A DNA stretch of 18,900 nucleotides from Porticoccaceae bacterium UBA2002 (GTDB lineage: Bacteria; Pseudomonadota; Gammaproteobacteria; Pseudomonadales; Porticoccaceae): positions 1-18,900 of the forward strand of contig DDCQ01000089.1 in assembly GCA_002334915.1 (NCBI GenBank), given 5' to 3'. Each line of letters begins with the position of its first letter. Position 1 is the first letter of the stretch. The notes beneath the pieces were generated by a model. The model did not search any database, was not told the origin of the DNA, and saw only the letters and a list, made by a program, of their open reading frames with translations. A program made the position numbers and the translations under genes. This document shows positions 6,545 to 13,962 of this stretch, one piece after another.

Positions 6545-8275
6545 TTAGGCGGCGTCTTCCTCTGTGCTTTCACTATCTGCCTCGTTGGCTCTGTCGTTGG
6601 CTCTGGCTTTGGCTTTTTCCTGGGCTTTTAGGTCTTTGCGCAGTACTTTGCCCACATTGGTCATGGGCAACTCGTCGCGAAACTCGACAAATTTAGGGAC
6701 TTTGTAGCCGGCCATATTCTCTTTACAGAAGGCAATTACATGGTCTGCATTGAGCTCCGGGTTGGTGCTGACCACAAACATTTTTACCACTTCGCCTGCT
6801 TTGTCATCGGCCACGCCAATGGCGGCGCACTGGGCTACATCCGGATGGGTGGTCAGGGCCTGCTCCAGTTCGTTGGGGTACACATTAAAGCCAGAGACAA
6901 TAATCATATCTTTTAGGCGGTCGACAATTTTTATGTAGCCCTCTTCGTCCACCTCAACAATATCGCCGGTGTGCAGCCAGCCGTCGACCAGTACTTCAGC
7001 GGTCTGCTCTGGGCGCTGCCAGTAGCCTTTCATTACCTGGTCGCCGCGCACACAGAGTTCACCTGTGCCGCCTACTTCCTGCTCGACGCCGTTTTCATTG
7101 ACCACTTTGATCTCGGTGCCGGGAATAGGAATGCCCGCGGTACCAATTTTTTCGTGGCCGGAGGGGTTCATGGAGATAACTGGGGATGACTCGGTCATGC
7201 CGTAGCCTTCGCTGACCACACAGCCGGTGGTTTTTTCCCAGTCGTGGGCAACAGACTCCATCAGGGCCATACCCCCAGACAGGGTCATGCGCAGCCGCGA
7301 GAAGTCGAGGCGCTGGAAATCTCTGTCCTGCAGCAGGGCTACAAACAGGGAGTTGAGGCCACAGAATATTTCAAATTTAAAGTCTTTAATGGCGCGCACA
7401 AAGGCCGGGATATTGCGCGGGTCGGGAATCAGAATCGAGTGACCTCTGGTGGCGGGCATCAGGCCCAGACACAGCGAGAAGGCATAGATATGATAGATGG
7501 GCAGAGGCGCCACAGCCACATTGTATTGAATGGGCTCATTGAGAATATCAATAACCGCCAGGGACTGGGCGATATTGGCCATCAGGGTGCCCTGGGTCAG
7601 CATTACGCCTTTGGAGGCACCGGTGGTGCCACCGGTGTACTGCAGGGCGCAGATATCGTCTAGCTGGGCGCGGTGTACCGAGTAGTTACTGCTGCCGGTG
7701 AGCAGCTGCAGGAACGGAATCCAGTCGCCCTTGGGCAGCGAGGGCCGCTTGCCGGTGAGGGCCATGGCCGCACCCAGAATGCCTCGTTTTGGCTGAGGCA
7801 ACAGATCAATGGGGCGGGTCACCACCACATGCTCAATATTGGTATTGGGCAGGGCCTCGCGCAGGGTTTCGTAGAACTGGTCCAGCACTACCACGGCTTT
7901 TACATTGGCATCATTAAACTGGTGCACCAGCTCGCGCACTGTGTACATGGGGTTGGTATTAACCACTACCAGGCCCAGCTTCCAGGCGGCAATTACTACC
8001 ACCGGATACTGAGTAAGATTGGGTAGCTGAATAGCAATACGGTCCCCTGGCACCAGCTTGAGCTGCTTTTGAAAGTAGCTGGCAACACGTCGTGAGATTT
8101 GGTCGACTTCGCCATAGGTCAGGGTCTGGCCCAGGCAGGTAAAGGCGGGACGATCATTGGCATCGGCAACTGAACCGCGCCACAGTTCCAGCAATGAGCC
8201 TGCGGGCAACTTCGGCTGTGTGGCGCTTAAGCCCACTTTTTTTTGTGCTTTTTTAACGGCTTCTTGCACCCGCAT
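6545..8275 (-). CDS. fadD: Long-chain fatty acid-CoA ligase (FadD type)
   Basis: AMP-forming acyl-CoA synthetase, 576 aa. It activates fatty acids to acyl-CoA at the inner membrane for beta-oxidation or lipid synthesis. ANL-superfamily motifs in order: the P-loop YTGGTTGASKGV at 213-224, PLPIYHIYAF at 258-267, YGMTESSPV at 358-366, GWLHTGD at 432-438, DRLKDMIIVSGFNVYPNE (the fatty-acyl synthetase signature) at 452-469, and the catalytic lysine K543 in NVGKVLRK. The last ~25 residues form a low-complexity charged tail (KARANDRANEADSES) beyond the usual FadD end. An ideal TATAAT lies 20-25 bases upstream of the ATG, but no good -35. The gene follows the CoxE-like gene on the same strand by 52 bases. 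E. coli fadD is the closest match I can name; substrate chain length is not visible. Confidence 0.92.
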   Translation of the reverse strand: MRVQEAVKKAQKKVGLSATQPKLPAGSLLELWRGSVADANDRPAFTCLGQTLTYGEVDQISRRVASYFQKQLKLVPGDRIAIQLPNLTQYPVVVIAAWKLGLVVVNTNPMYTVRELVHQFNDANVKAVVVLDQFYETLREALPNTNIEHVVVTRPIDLLPQPKRGILGAAMALTGKRPSLPKGDWIPFLQLLTGSSNYSVHRAQLDDICALQYTGGTTGASKGVMLTQGTLMANIAQSLAVIDILNEPIQYNVAVAPLPIYHIYAFSLCLGLMPATRGHSILIPDPRNIPAFVRAIKDFKFEIFCGLNSLFVALLQDRDFQRLDFSRLRMTLSGGMALMESVAHDWEKTTGCVVSEGYGMTESSPVISMNPSGHEKIGTAGIPIPGTEIKVVNENGVEQEVGGTGELCVRGDQVMKGYWQRPEQTAEVLVDGWLHTGDIVEVDEEGYIKIVDRLKDMIIVSGFNVYPNELEQALTTHPDVAQCAAIGVADDKAGEVVKMFVVSTNPELNADHVIAFCKENMAGYKVPKFVEFRDELPMTNVGKVLRKDLKAQEKAKARANDRANEADSESTEEDAA

Positions 8276-8294
8276 ATTGATTCACCCAATCCTT

Positions 8295-8300
8295 ATTATA
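8295..8300 (-). promoter_or_regulatory. Candidate -10 element for fadD
   Basis: On the minus strand this reads TATAAT, a perfect -10, in the 52-base gap between the CoxE-like gene and fadD. No recognisable -35 lies 16-18 bases upstream, so activator dependence or simple chance is possible. I see no FadR- or PsrA-like palindrome. Confidence 0.4.
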
Positions 8301-8327
8301 TTTTGTCCAGCGCTCTTGTGAGTTGCG

Positions 8328-9503
8328 CTATCTGGAGAGCCTTGCCATGCCCTTTTCAAGGCCAGCCAGCGTCATGGGATACATCTTATCCTCTACCAGC
8401 TCTTTAAGCATCTGAATTGAGGGTGTGTACTCCCAATATTTCTCTTGCACTGGATTAATCCAGATCAGTTTGTCGTAAGTCTCGGTCATGCGCTGCATCC
8501 ACACTGCCCCAGACTCTTCGTTGTGGTACTCAACGCTGCCACCGGGGCTGGTAACTTCGTAGGGCGCCATGCTGGCGTCGCCCACATAGATCACCTTGTA
8601 GTCTGATGAATATTTGTGGATCAGGTCAAATACCGACATCTGCTCTTCGCGACGGCGGTGATTGTCTTTCCATACATAGTCGTACATGCAGTTGTGGAAG
8701 TAAAAATACTCCAGGTGCTTAAACTCGGTTTTGGCCGCCGAAAACAGCTCTTCGCAGAGCCGCACATAGGGGTCCATGGAGCCGCCAATATCGAAGAAGA
8801 TTAATACCTTCACCGCATTGTGGCGCTCGGGGACCATTTTAATATCCAGGTAGCCGGCATTGCGTGCGGTGCTGCTGATGGTGTCATCTAAATCCAGCTG
8901 ATCGGCAGAGCCCTCGCGGGCAAATTTGCGCAGGCGGCGCAGGGCCACTTTAATATTGCGGGTGCCAATCTCGACCGAATCGTCCAGATCTTGATACTGG
9001 CGCTCGTCCCAGACTTTGACCGCTGTGCCTTTGCCGCCGGGGCCGCCTATGCGAATACCCTCCGGGTTAAAGCCGCCGTGGCCAAAGGGTGAGGTACCAT
9101 TGGTGCCCACCCATTTGTTGCCGCCCTCGTGGCGCTCTTTTTGCTCTTCGAGGCGTTTTTTAAACTCTTCGATTAGCTTTTCCAGACCGCCGAGGCTTTC
9201 GATTTTGGCTTTTTCTTCGTCGGTAAAGTGCTTTTCAAACTCCTGACGCAGCCAGTCTTCTGGAATTAGCGCCTCAATAATACCGTCGATATTCTCGAGG
9301 TTTTTAAAGTAGGCGCCAAAGGCTTTGTCGAAGCGGTCGTAGAACTTCTCATCTTTGACCATTACGGTGCGGGCCAGGGTATAGAAGTCATCGATCGAGC
9401 CAAAGGCCAGATTGTGATCCATGGCATCCAGCAGGTCCAACAGCTCACGCAGGGACACCGGCACCTTGGCTTTTTTGAGGGTGTAGAAGAAATTAATCAG
9501 CAT
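8328..9503 (-). CDS. CoxE-like VWA domain protein (MoxR partner)
   Basis: 391-aa cytoplasmic protein with a C-terminal von Willebrand A-like domain (about 228-391). It is of the CoxE / 'VWA containing CoxE' kind that works with MoxR AAA ATPases to insert metal cofactors or remodel protein complexes. The N-terminus MLINFFYTLKKAKVPVS is characteristic of the group. A charged helical stretch at 93-125 (EEKAKIESLGGLEKLIEEF) leads to a Gly-rich linker (128-160). The metal-site motif is D238-I-G-G-S242, not the classical DxSxS; I recall DxGGS as usual in this subgroup. An aspartate at 309 (VGDASM) may complete the site. It starts 12 bases after the stop of the AAA gene, so the two form an operon. 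No carbon monoxide dehydrogenase structural genes lie nearby, so a cox role is unlikely. Confidence 0.85.
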   Translation of the reverse strand: MLINFFYTLKKAKVPVSLRELLDLLDAMDHNLAFGSIDDFYTLARTVMVKDEKFYDRFDKAFGAYFKNLENIDGIIEALIPEDWLRQEFEKHFTDEEKAKIESLGGLEKLIEEFKKRLEEQKERHEGGNKWVGTNGTSPFGHGGFNPEGIRIGGPGGKGTAVKVWDERQYQDLDDSVEIGTRNIKVALRRLRKFAREGSADQLDLDDTISSTARNAGYLDIKMVPERHNAVKVLIFFDIGGSMDPYVRLCEELFSAAKTEFKHLEYFYFHNCMYDYVWKDNHRRREEQMSVFDLIHKYSSDYKVIYVGDASMAPYEVTSPGGSVEYHNEESGAVWMQRMTETYDKLIWINPVQEKYWEYTPSIQMLKELVEDKMYPMTLAGLEKGMARLSR

Positions 9504-9515
9504 GGGAGCGGCGCT

Positions 9516-10361
9516 TTATTGTCCGGCGCGGCGGGTCATAAAGGCCAGTCGCTCCAGCAGATGCACATCTTGCTCGTTCTTCAGCAATGCACCGTACAGG
9601 GGTGGAATTGCTTTGGTGGGGTCACGGTTGGTGAGAATATCTTCGGGAATATCGTCTGACATTACCAGCTTTAACCAGTCAACCAGCTCTGAGGTGGAGG
9701 GCTTTTTCTTGAGGCCCGGTATCTTGCGTACATCAAAGAAAATATCCAGGGCTTCGTCCACCAGCTTTTTCTTAATCTTGGGGAAGTGCACATCCACAAT
9801 ACGCTGCATGGTCATGCGGTCTGGGAAGTTAATAAAGTGGAAGAAACAGCGGCGCAAGAACGCGTCTGGCAGCTCTTTTTCGTTGTTACTGGTGATAATA
9901 ACAATGGGGCGCTGCACTGCTTTAATGGTCTCGCCGGTCTCGTAAACATGGAATTCCATCTTATCCAGCTCCAGCAGCAGGTCATTGGGGAATTCAATAT
10001 CGGCTTTATCGATCTCATCGATCAGCAGAACCACCTGCTCGTCAGCGGTAAAGGCTTCCCACAGCTTGCCTTTTTTAATGTAGTTGCCAATATCCTGAAC
10101 CTTGTCGCTACCCAGTTGTGAATCACGCAGACGGGACACAGCGTCGTATTCATACAGGCCCTGTTGCGCTTTAGTCGTAGATTTAATGTGCCAGGACAGC
10201 AGCGGCATACCCAGAGAGCTGGCTACCTGCTCGGCCAGCATGGTCTTTCCGGTTCCCGGCTCGCCTTTAATAAGTAGCGGTCGCTGCAGGGTTACGGCGG
10301 CGTTTACTGCCATTTGCAGTTCGTCTGTGGCTATATAGTCGTCTGTACCGGTAAATTTCAT
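9516..10361 (-). CDS. MoxR-family AAA+ ATPase (CoxD/NorQ-like)
   Basis: 281 aa from the ATG at 10361. This MoxR-type AAA+ ATPase probably powers cofactor insertion or complex maturation with the VWA protein encoded next to it. Walker A is GEPGTGKT (33-40), Walker B is VLLIDEIDKAD (111-121), sensor 1 is IITSNNEKELPDAFLRRC, and a C-terminal lid follows. A GTG at 10376 would add five residues, but the family normally begins MKFTG or MRFTG, so I use the ATG. Neither start has a strong ribosome site. The stop is 12 bases before the CoxE-like gene. The pair is widespread and conserved in gammaproteobacteria, but its client protein is not identified here. Confidence 0.88.
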   Translation of the reverse strand: MKFTGTDDYIATDELQMAVNAAVTLQRPLLIKGEPGTGKTMLAEQVASSLGMPLLSWHIKSTTKAQQGLYEYDAVSRLRDSQLGSDKVQDIGNYIKKGKLWEAFTADEQVVLLIDEIDKADIEFPNDLLLELDKMEFHVYETGETIKAVQRPIVIITSNNEKELPDAFLRRCFFHFINFPDRMTMQRIVDVHFPKIKKKLVDEALDIFFDVRKIPGLKKKPSTSELVDWLKLVMSDDIPEDILTNRDPTKAIPPLYGALLKNEQDVHLLERLAFMTRRAGQ

Positions 10362-10407
10362 ATTGTGTGGGTCCACTTTTATTGGGTGAATTCTTGTTTA
10401 GCCCTGC

Positions 10408-10437
10408 ATAATAATCTAATACAGCCTGTTTTTTGAA
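10408..10437 (-). promoter_or_regulatory. Candidate promoter for the MoxR-CoxE operon
   Basis: The minus strand reads TTCAAA (10432-10437), 18 bases, then TATTAT (10408-10413), about 47 bases before the chosen ATG. It is the best sigma-70-like pair in the spacer, but neither box is perfect. Confidence 0.35.
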
Positions 10438-10692
10438 CCTAAATCGCCTCGCCAAGCCCTTCTAAATGGCGAAAATTGACAATAACTATGACCGAGGAGT
10501 ATCTGGCCTATTACTGGTATATTTACAGAGAGGCTAAGATTTTTGTCTGTTGATGGCTGAATCCAAAACAGGGTGTGAGCGCGTCTTATGATTAACAGCC
10601 AATGTATAGTGCACTGGCTGCTTCTGGGCTGATCTCTGGGCTGACGTACTGGCTCGCCGAACACAGCACAGCCAGCAAATTTTAACCTTTAG
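10438..10692. other. Spacer without a recognisable gene
   Basis: The gap between the MoxR gene and the membrane-protein gene (10362-10692) holds the candidate MoxR promoter and no credible ORF. On the minus strand, downstream of the membrane-protein gene, CAGCCAGT (10613-10620) can pair with ATTGGCTG (10596-10603) around a 9-base loop. This is an 8-bp stem with one G-T pair, but no T tract follows. It could be a weak end signal for the dnaX-to-membrane-protein operon. A smaller TTAAC/GTTAA inverted repeat at 10682-10696 overlaps the stop of that gene. Confidence 0.3.
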
Positions 10693-11094
10693 TTAATCGG
10701 TGTTTGTCGCCGCAGCTGCTTTAGTCTCTGCTTTGGATCTGCTCTGGGCGCGCCGCTTTTTGACCCGCCAAACAATTATCCGCAACAGGGTATAAAAAAA
10801 CAGAGAAAAAAATCCCAGGGCCATAATAGGCGCCAGTCCGCGCTGAAAGCCGAGACCATCGCCAGAGGCCAATAGGCCCTCATAGAGGCTTACGAAGAAG
10901 GCCGGGGCCAGGTGGGGATCGTCGCGATAGGCGGTGACCGGGGTAAATAGAGCCACAGTAACCAGCAGCAAAATACTATGACGAATGGCAGCGATGCTGA
11001 TTTTGCGCACCAACAGCCAGAGGCAAAACAGCAGACAGAGCGCGCCGGTTGAGTAGGCTACCCAGCCCCACAGGTAGTTTTCTGCGCTATACAT
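10693..11094 (-). CDS. Small membrane protein of unknown function
   Basis: 133 aa. I do not recognise a named family. Three hydrophobic segments are visible: about 8-28 (WGWVAYSTGALCLLFCLWLL), 38-54 (SILLLVTVALFTPVTA) and 90-109 (APIMALGFFSLFFYTLLRII). Between the second and third lies a polar loop that includes YRDDPHLAPAFFVSLYEGLL. The C-terminus after 110 is strongly basic, then Ala/Thr-rich (KKRRAQSRSKAETKAAAATN), so it is likely cytoplasmic by the positive-inside rule, placing the N-terminus outside. The gene lies 40 bases after ycgN, on the same strand, as the last gene of the dnaX-recR-rnd operon. The conserved YRDDPHLAPA loop may be a functional motif. Confidence 0.75.
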   Translation of the reverse strand: MYSAENYLWGWVAYSTGALCLLFCLWLLVRKISIAAIRHSILLLVTVALFTPVTAYRDDPHLAPAFFVSLYEGLLASGDGLGFQRGLAPIMALGFFSLFFYTLLRIIVWRVKKRRAQSRSKAETKAAAATNTD

Positions 11095-11134
11095 ATTTGC
11101 TGTCCATACTGTTGTCCCTGCCTGTTATTTATAG

Positions 11135-11572
11135 TCAGTCAATCCACTGAATAATATGATCTTCAATATCGTCGTTATGCACATGCAGTTCGGAGATTAC
11201 CCGTCCCTGCAGCGAGGCGCCGTAGCTGTGCAATGTGTCTTTTGAGCCAGTTACCAGATGGTGCCATTCGGGCAGCGGCTGGCCCGCGGCGATCAGTCGA
11301 TACGAGCAGCTGCTGGGCAGCCAGCCCAGACTGTGAATATTGTCTATATCCAGCTTAATACAGTCGTCTACTATACTGTGGCGGCCTGCATAATCTATGC
11401 ACTGGCAGCTCTCGGTGTCCAGCAACTCACAGGTTACATTGGTATGGTAGATCTCTCCACTGTCGTGGTCTTCCAGTTTAACCAGACAGCATTTGGCGCA
11501 GCCATCGCAGAGCAGTTCCCACTCTTGGGTGCTCATCTGCTCTAGGGTTTTGCTCTGCCAGAATTTAGCCAT
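11135..11572 (-). CDS. ycgN: YcgN family cysteine-cluster protein (UPF0260)
   Basis: 145-aa cytoplasmic protein of the UPF0260 / YkgJ-like cysteine-cluster family, function unknown. The cysteine pattern is intact: C22-x2-C25-x2-C28-C29 (CDGCAKCC), C48, C56-x-C58 (SCQCIDY), C71 (DCIKL) and C89 in PSSCSYRL. It suggests zinc or Fe-S binding. The length and the motif order [11 protein letters not shown] then [10 protein letters not shown] match E. coli YcgN. The start overlaps the ycgL stop by 8 bases, so translation is coupled. The rnd-ycgL-ycgN order is conserved in many gammaproteobacteria. Confidence 0.93.
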   Translation of the reverse strand: MAKFWQSKTLEQMSTQEWELLCDGCAKCCLVKLEDHDSGEIYHTNVTCELLDTESCQCIDYAGRHSIVDDCIKLDIDNIHSLGWLPSSCSYRLIAAGQPLPEWHHLVTGSKDTLHSYGASLQGRVISELHVHNDDIEDHIIQWID

Positions 11573-11894
11573 ATTTATTGATGGAGCTCGGTGGCTGGTC
11601 TGAGGTTGGGTATTTGGGTGGCGGCATCTGCAGATAAAAACCCTTGTCGCGCAGCTCTTCCAACACCTTAAGGATGTCGGCGCGAGCCAGCTTGCGGGTT
11701 TTGCTAAGCACCAGTGTAGTCACCTGCGCCAATTCGCCAAAGCTTGACAACAGAGCCTCTGGTACTTTTTCCAGGCCGTCGGATTTATTAACGTAGAGGT
11801 ACATCTCCTCTTTTTTATTGCCTTTATAAATATCGCAGAGAACTCTGCTTTCTTTGCTCTGTTCGCTGCTGCTATTTTTGCTGGTATTGGTCAT
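11565..11894 (-). CDS. ycgL: YcgL domain protein
   Basis: 109-aa protein. The YcgL domain spans about residues 17-100: [18 protein letters not shown], then [26 protein letters not shown] and [10 protein letters not shown], all typical. The N-terminal 15 residues are Ser/Lys-rich and variable. Its molecular function is unknown; structures of homologues show a small alpha/beta fold. The ATG overlaps the rnd stop by four bases (11891-11894), and its own stop overlaps ycgN, so the three are read as one unit. Confidence 0.92.
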   Translation of the reverse strand: MTNTSKNSSSEQSKESRVLCDIYKGNKKEEMYLYVNKSDGLEKVPEALLSSFGELAQVTTLVLSKTRKLARADILKVLEELRDKGFYLQMPPPKYPTSDQPPSSINKYG

Positions 11895-13006
11895 AGGGCT
11901 TCCGTACTGTTGAGCACTTCCTGTAATGCGGGCTGCACTAGTTCCAGTCGCCAGCCCTGGTTAAGTCTTTCAGGCCATTGGCACTGGCCCTCCATGGAAC
12001 TGCGCAAAATACTCTCAAGTTCCTTTTTGTTACATAAAAATTCCTGGGGAATCTGAATATCCTGCGCCACTCGGCCCAGGGAGTCACGCATTTCTCGCAT
12101 AAGTATAGAAATAGATTTAGGCAGCGGCTGCGGCATAATTGGCACCGGGCTATCGTTGGCCGAGTCGGCGATCTGTTTGAGCACAGTCTGGCCGTGGCGT
12201 TTAACCGAGCGCGGGTACCAGTCTTCTATGCCATGCAGCTGATCCTGACCACTGGGCAGGCGCCGAGCCAACTCAATTAAAACCGAGTCTTTGATAATAT
12301 GAGCACGGGGGCGATTGCTGGACCGCGCTGTATTTTCGCGCCAGTCGCAGAGACGGTTGAGGGCGGTGAGTGATTTCACCCCCAGACGCCAGGCGCCCTT
12401 AACCCGCAGGTAATAGTCGCTGTGATCTTTGCGGCCTTCTACCAGGGTAAACAGGGCCTGGGTCTCTTCGGCAAACCAGTCTTCGCGCTGCTGCTCGGCC
12501 AGAGCCCTGGAGAGTATTTCTTCCATGGCATGCAGATACTGTACATCGACGGCAGCATAGTCCAGCTGACGCGGAGTCAGTGGCCGGGCCAGCCAGTCAG
12601 AGCGGGTCTCCTGCTTATCCAGGGTGACCTGAAACATGCTATCTACCAGGCGGGCATAGCCCATGCAGTAGCCTATATTGGCAATACCGGCGGCTATCTG
12701 GGTATCAAAAATTTTGCTGGGTTTTATATCCAGCGCGTATTCCAGTACCTCGAGATCTTCGGCACAGGCATGGAAGATAAGCTGGTTATGGGAGCTTTCC
12801 AGCAGTGCCTTAAGGGGCGCAAAGTCATCTATGGCCAACACATCGATCAGCCAGCATTGCTCGCCGTCGGAGATCTGTATCAGGGCTATCTTGGGGAAGA
12901 AGGTGTCGGTGCGAATAAACTCGGTATCCACGGCCAGTTTGCCTACATGGCTAAGCTGCTGGCACATCTGCTGCAGGCCGCTGTTGCTGTCAATCCAGTT
13001 ATTCAT
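11891..13006 (-). CDS. rnd: Ribonuclease D
   Basis: 371-aa DEDD-family 3'-5' exoribonuclease that trims tRNA precursors and other stable RNA 3' ends. Exonuclease motif I is AVDTEF with D27 and E29, motif II centres on D84 ([13 protein letters not shown]), and motif III is the YxxxD form, Y150-AAV-D154. An HRDC domain follows at about 205-285 ([14 protein letters not shown], then LIELARRLP). A second, weaker helical domain ends the protein. Length matches E. coli RNase D (375 aa). Its ATG abuts the recR stop with no intervening base, which implies coupled translation. This gene begins the rnd-ycgL-ycgN part of the operon. Confidence 0.95.
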   Translation of the reverse strand: MNNWIDSNSGLQQMCQQLSHVGKLAVDTEFIRTDTFFPKIALIQISDGEQCWLIDVLAIDDFAPLKALLESSHNQLIFHACAEDLEVLEYALDIKPSKIFDTQIAAGIANIGYCMGYARLVDSMFQVTLDKQETRSDWLARPLTPRQLDYAAVDVQYLHAMEEILSRALAEQQREDWFAEETQALFTLVEGRKDHSDYYLRVKGAWRLGVKSLTALNRLCDWRENTARSSNRPRAHIIKDSVLIELARRLPSGQDQLHGIEDWYPRSVKRHGQTVLKQIADSANDSPVPIMPQPLPKSISILMREMRDSLGRVAQDIQIPQEFLCNKKELESILRSSMEGQCQWPERLNQGWRLELVQPALQEVLNSTEAL

Positions 13007-13600
13007 CTACAGGGCCTTTCTGCTTTGCAGTGCCATATTTAAGGTGCCGCCGTCTACATATTCCAGTTCGCCACCCATGGGTACCCCATAGGCAATACGG
13101 GATACGCTGACTCCCAGGGCCTTGGCTTTGTCGGCAATAAAATGGGCTGTGGCCTCGCCTTCGACGGTGAGGTTGGTGGCCAGGATAAGCTCGTTTACCT
13201 GGTCCTGCTGCAGGCGCTGAATCAGCTGATCTATACCCAGCTGCTCCGGGCCTATGCCATCGATGGGCGAGAGATGACCCAGCAGCACAAAGTATTTGCC
13301 CTGAAAGCTGCCCGCCTGTTCTATGGCGTAGAGGTCGGCGGGGTTTTCAACCACACAGATCTCGGTGGCGCTGCGCCGGCTATTGCTGCAGATGCCGCAC
13401 AGCTCATTTTCGGTGAGGGTGCGGCAGCCGCCGCAGCGGCCTACATGCTCAACGGCCTCTAGAATTGACTCAGCCAGCCGATTGGCACCTACCTTGTCGC
13501 GCTCCAGCAGTTGCAGTGCCATGCGCTGGGCAGACTTGGTGCCTACCCCGGGCAGTATGCGCAGTGCATCAATTAATTGGTCTATCAGATTTCCGTACAA
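13007..13600 (-). CDS. recR: Recombination mediator RecR
   Basis: 197-aa zinc-finger Toprim protein. With RecO and RecF it loads RecA at SSB-coated gaps. The N-terminal HhH region is [16 protein letters not shown] (13-28), the C4 zinc finger has C56, C59, C68 and C71 (CGGC...CGIC), and the Toprim domain runs from about 80 ([14 protein letters not shown]) through [14 protein letters not shown] to [10 protein letters not shown]. The start is TTG at 13598-13600. It is supported by GAGG seven bases upstream, an in-frame TAG just before (the ybaB stop), and correct alignment with the usual LID(E/Q)LI.AL N-terminus. The gene begins 12 bases after ybaB, and rnd starts immediately after its stop. The ybaB-recR pairing is near-universal. 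Confidence 0.96.
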   Translation of the reverse strand: MYGNLIDQLIDALRILPGVGTKSAQRMALQLLERDKVGANRLAESILEAVEHVGRCGGCRTLTENELCGICSNSRRSATEICVVENPADLYAIEQAGSFQGKYFVLLGHLSPIDGIGPEQLGIDQLIQRLQQDQVNELILATNLTVEGEATAHFIADKAKALGVSVSRIAYGVPMGGELEYVDGGTLNMALQSRKAL

Positions 13601-13612
13601 GAGGCGGCCTCG

Positions 13613-13930
13613 CTAAAAGGGCATTTTAAAGCCCGGCGGTAAATCCATACCACCGGTCATGGCGCTCAGGGCATCTTTGCTCTGGGCTTCGATTTTGCGC
13701 ACTGCATCATTCACGGCGGCGGCCAGCAAGTCTTCGAGAAATTCTTTATCTTCGCTCATTAATGAAGGATCCAGGGTTACCTTGCGCACATCGTGGCGGC
13801 CCGTCATCACCACCTGAACCATGCCGGCACCAGACTCGCCTGTGACTTCGGCGCTGGCGGCTTTTTCTTGCATTGCAGCCATTTTCTCCTGCATCTGCTG
13901 GGCCTGTTTCATTAGGTTGTTTATATCCAT
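13613..13930 (-). CDS. ybaB: YbaB/EbfC family nucleoid-associated protein
   Basis: 105-aa DNA-binding protein that forms a tweezer-like dimer. The N-terminal helix [20 protein letters not shown] is the usual oligomerisation/DNA-contact helix. The core contains [18 protein letters not shown] and [12 protein letters not shown], both classic for the family. The tail is Met/Gly-rich ([15 protein letters not shown]), as in other gammaproteobacterial members. GAGG five bases before the ATG supports the start. It lies between dnaX (32-base gap) and recR (12-base gap), the standard order. Confidence 0.95.
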   Translation of the reverse strand: MDINNLMKQAQQMQEKMAAMQEKAASAEVTGESGAGMVQVVMTGRHDVRKVTLDPSLMSEDKEFLEDLLAAAVNDAVRKIEAQSKDALSAMTGGMDLPPGFKMPF

Positions 13931-13962
13931 TGTTGCCTCTGTATAAGCTGGTTAGAGCGTTG

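Noticed and set aside
10362..10376. GTG start for the MoxR ATPase
   Set aside because: The family normally begins at MKFTG, and no ribosome site supports the five extra residues.
12422..13042. 206-codon open frame on the plus strand, antisense to rnd
   Set aside because: It mirrors the codon structure of rnd, has no recognisable domain or ribosome site, and spans the rnd start into recR. It is a shadow of the real gene.
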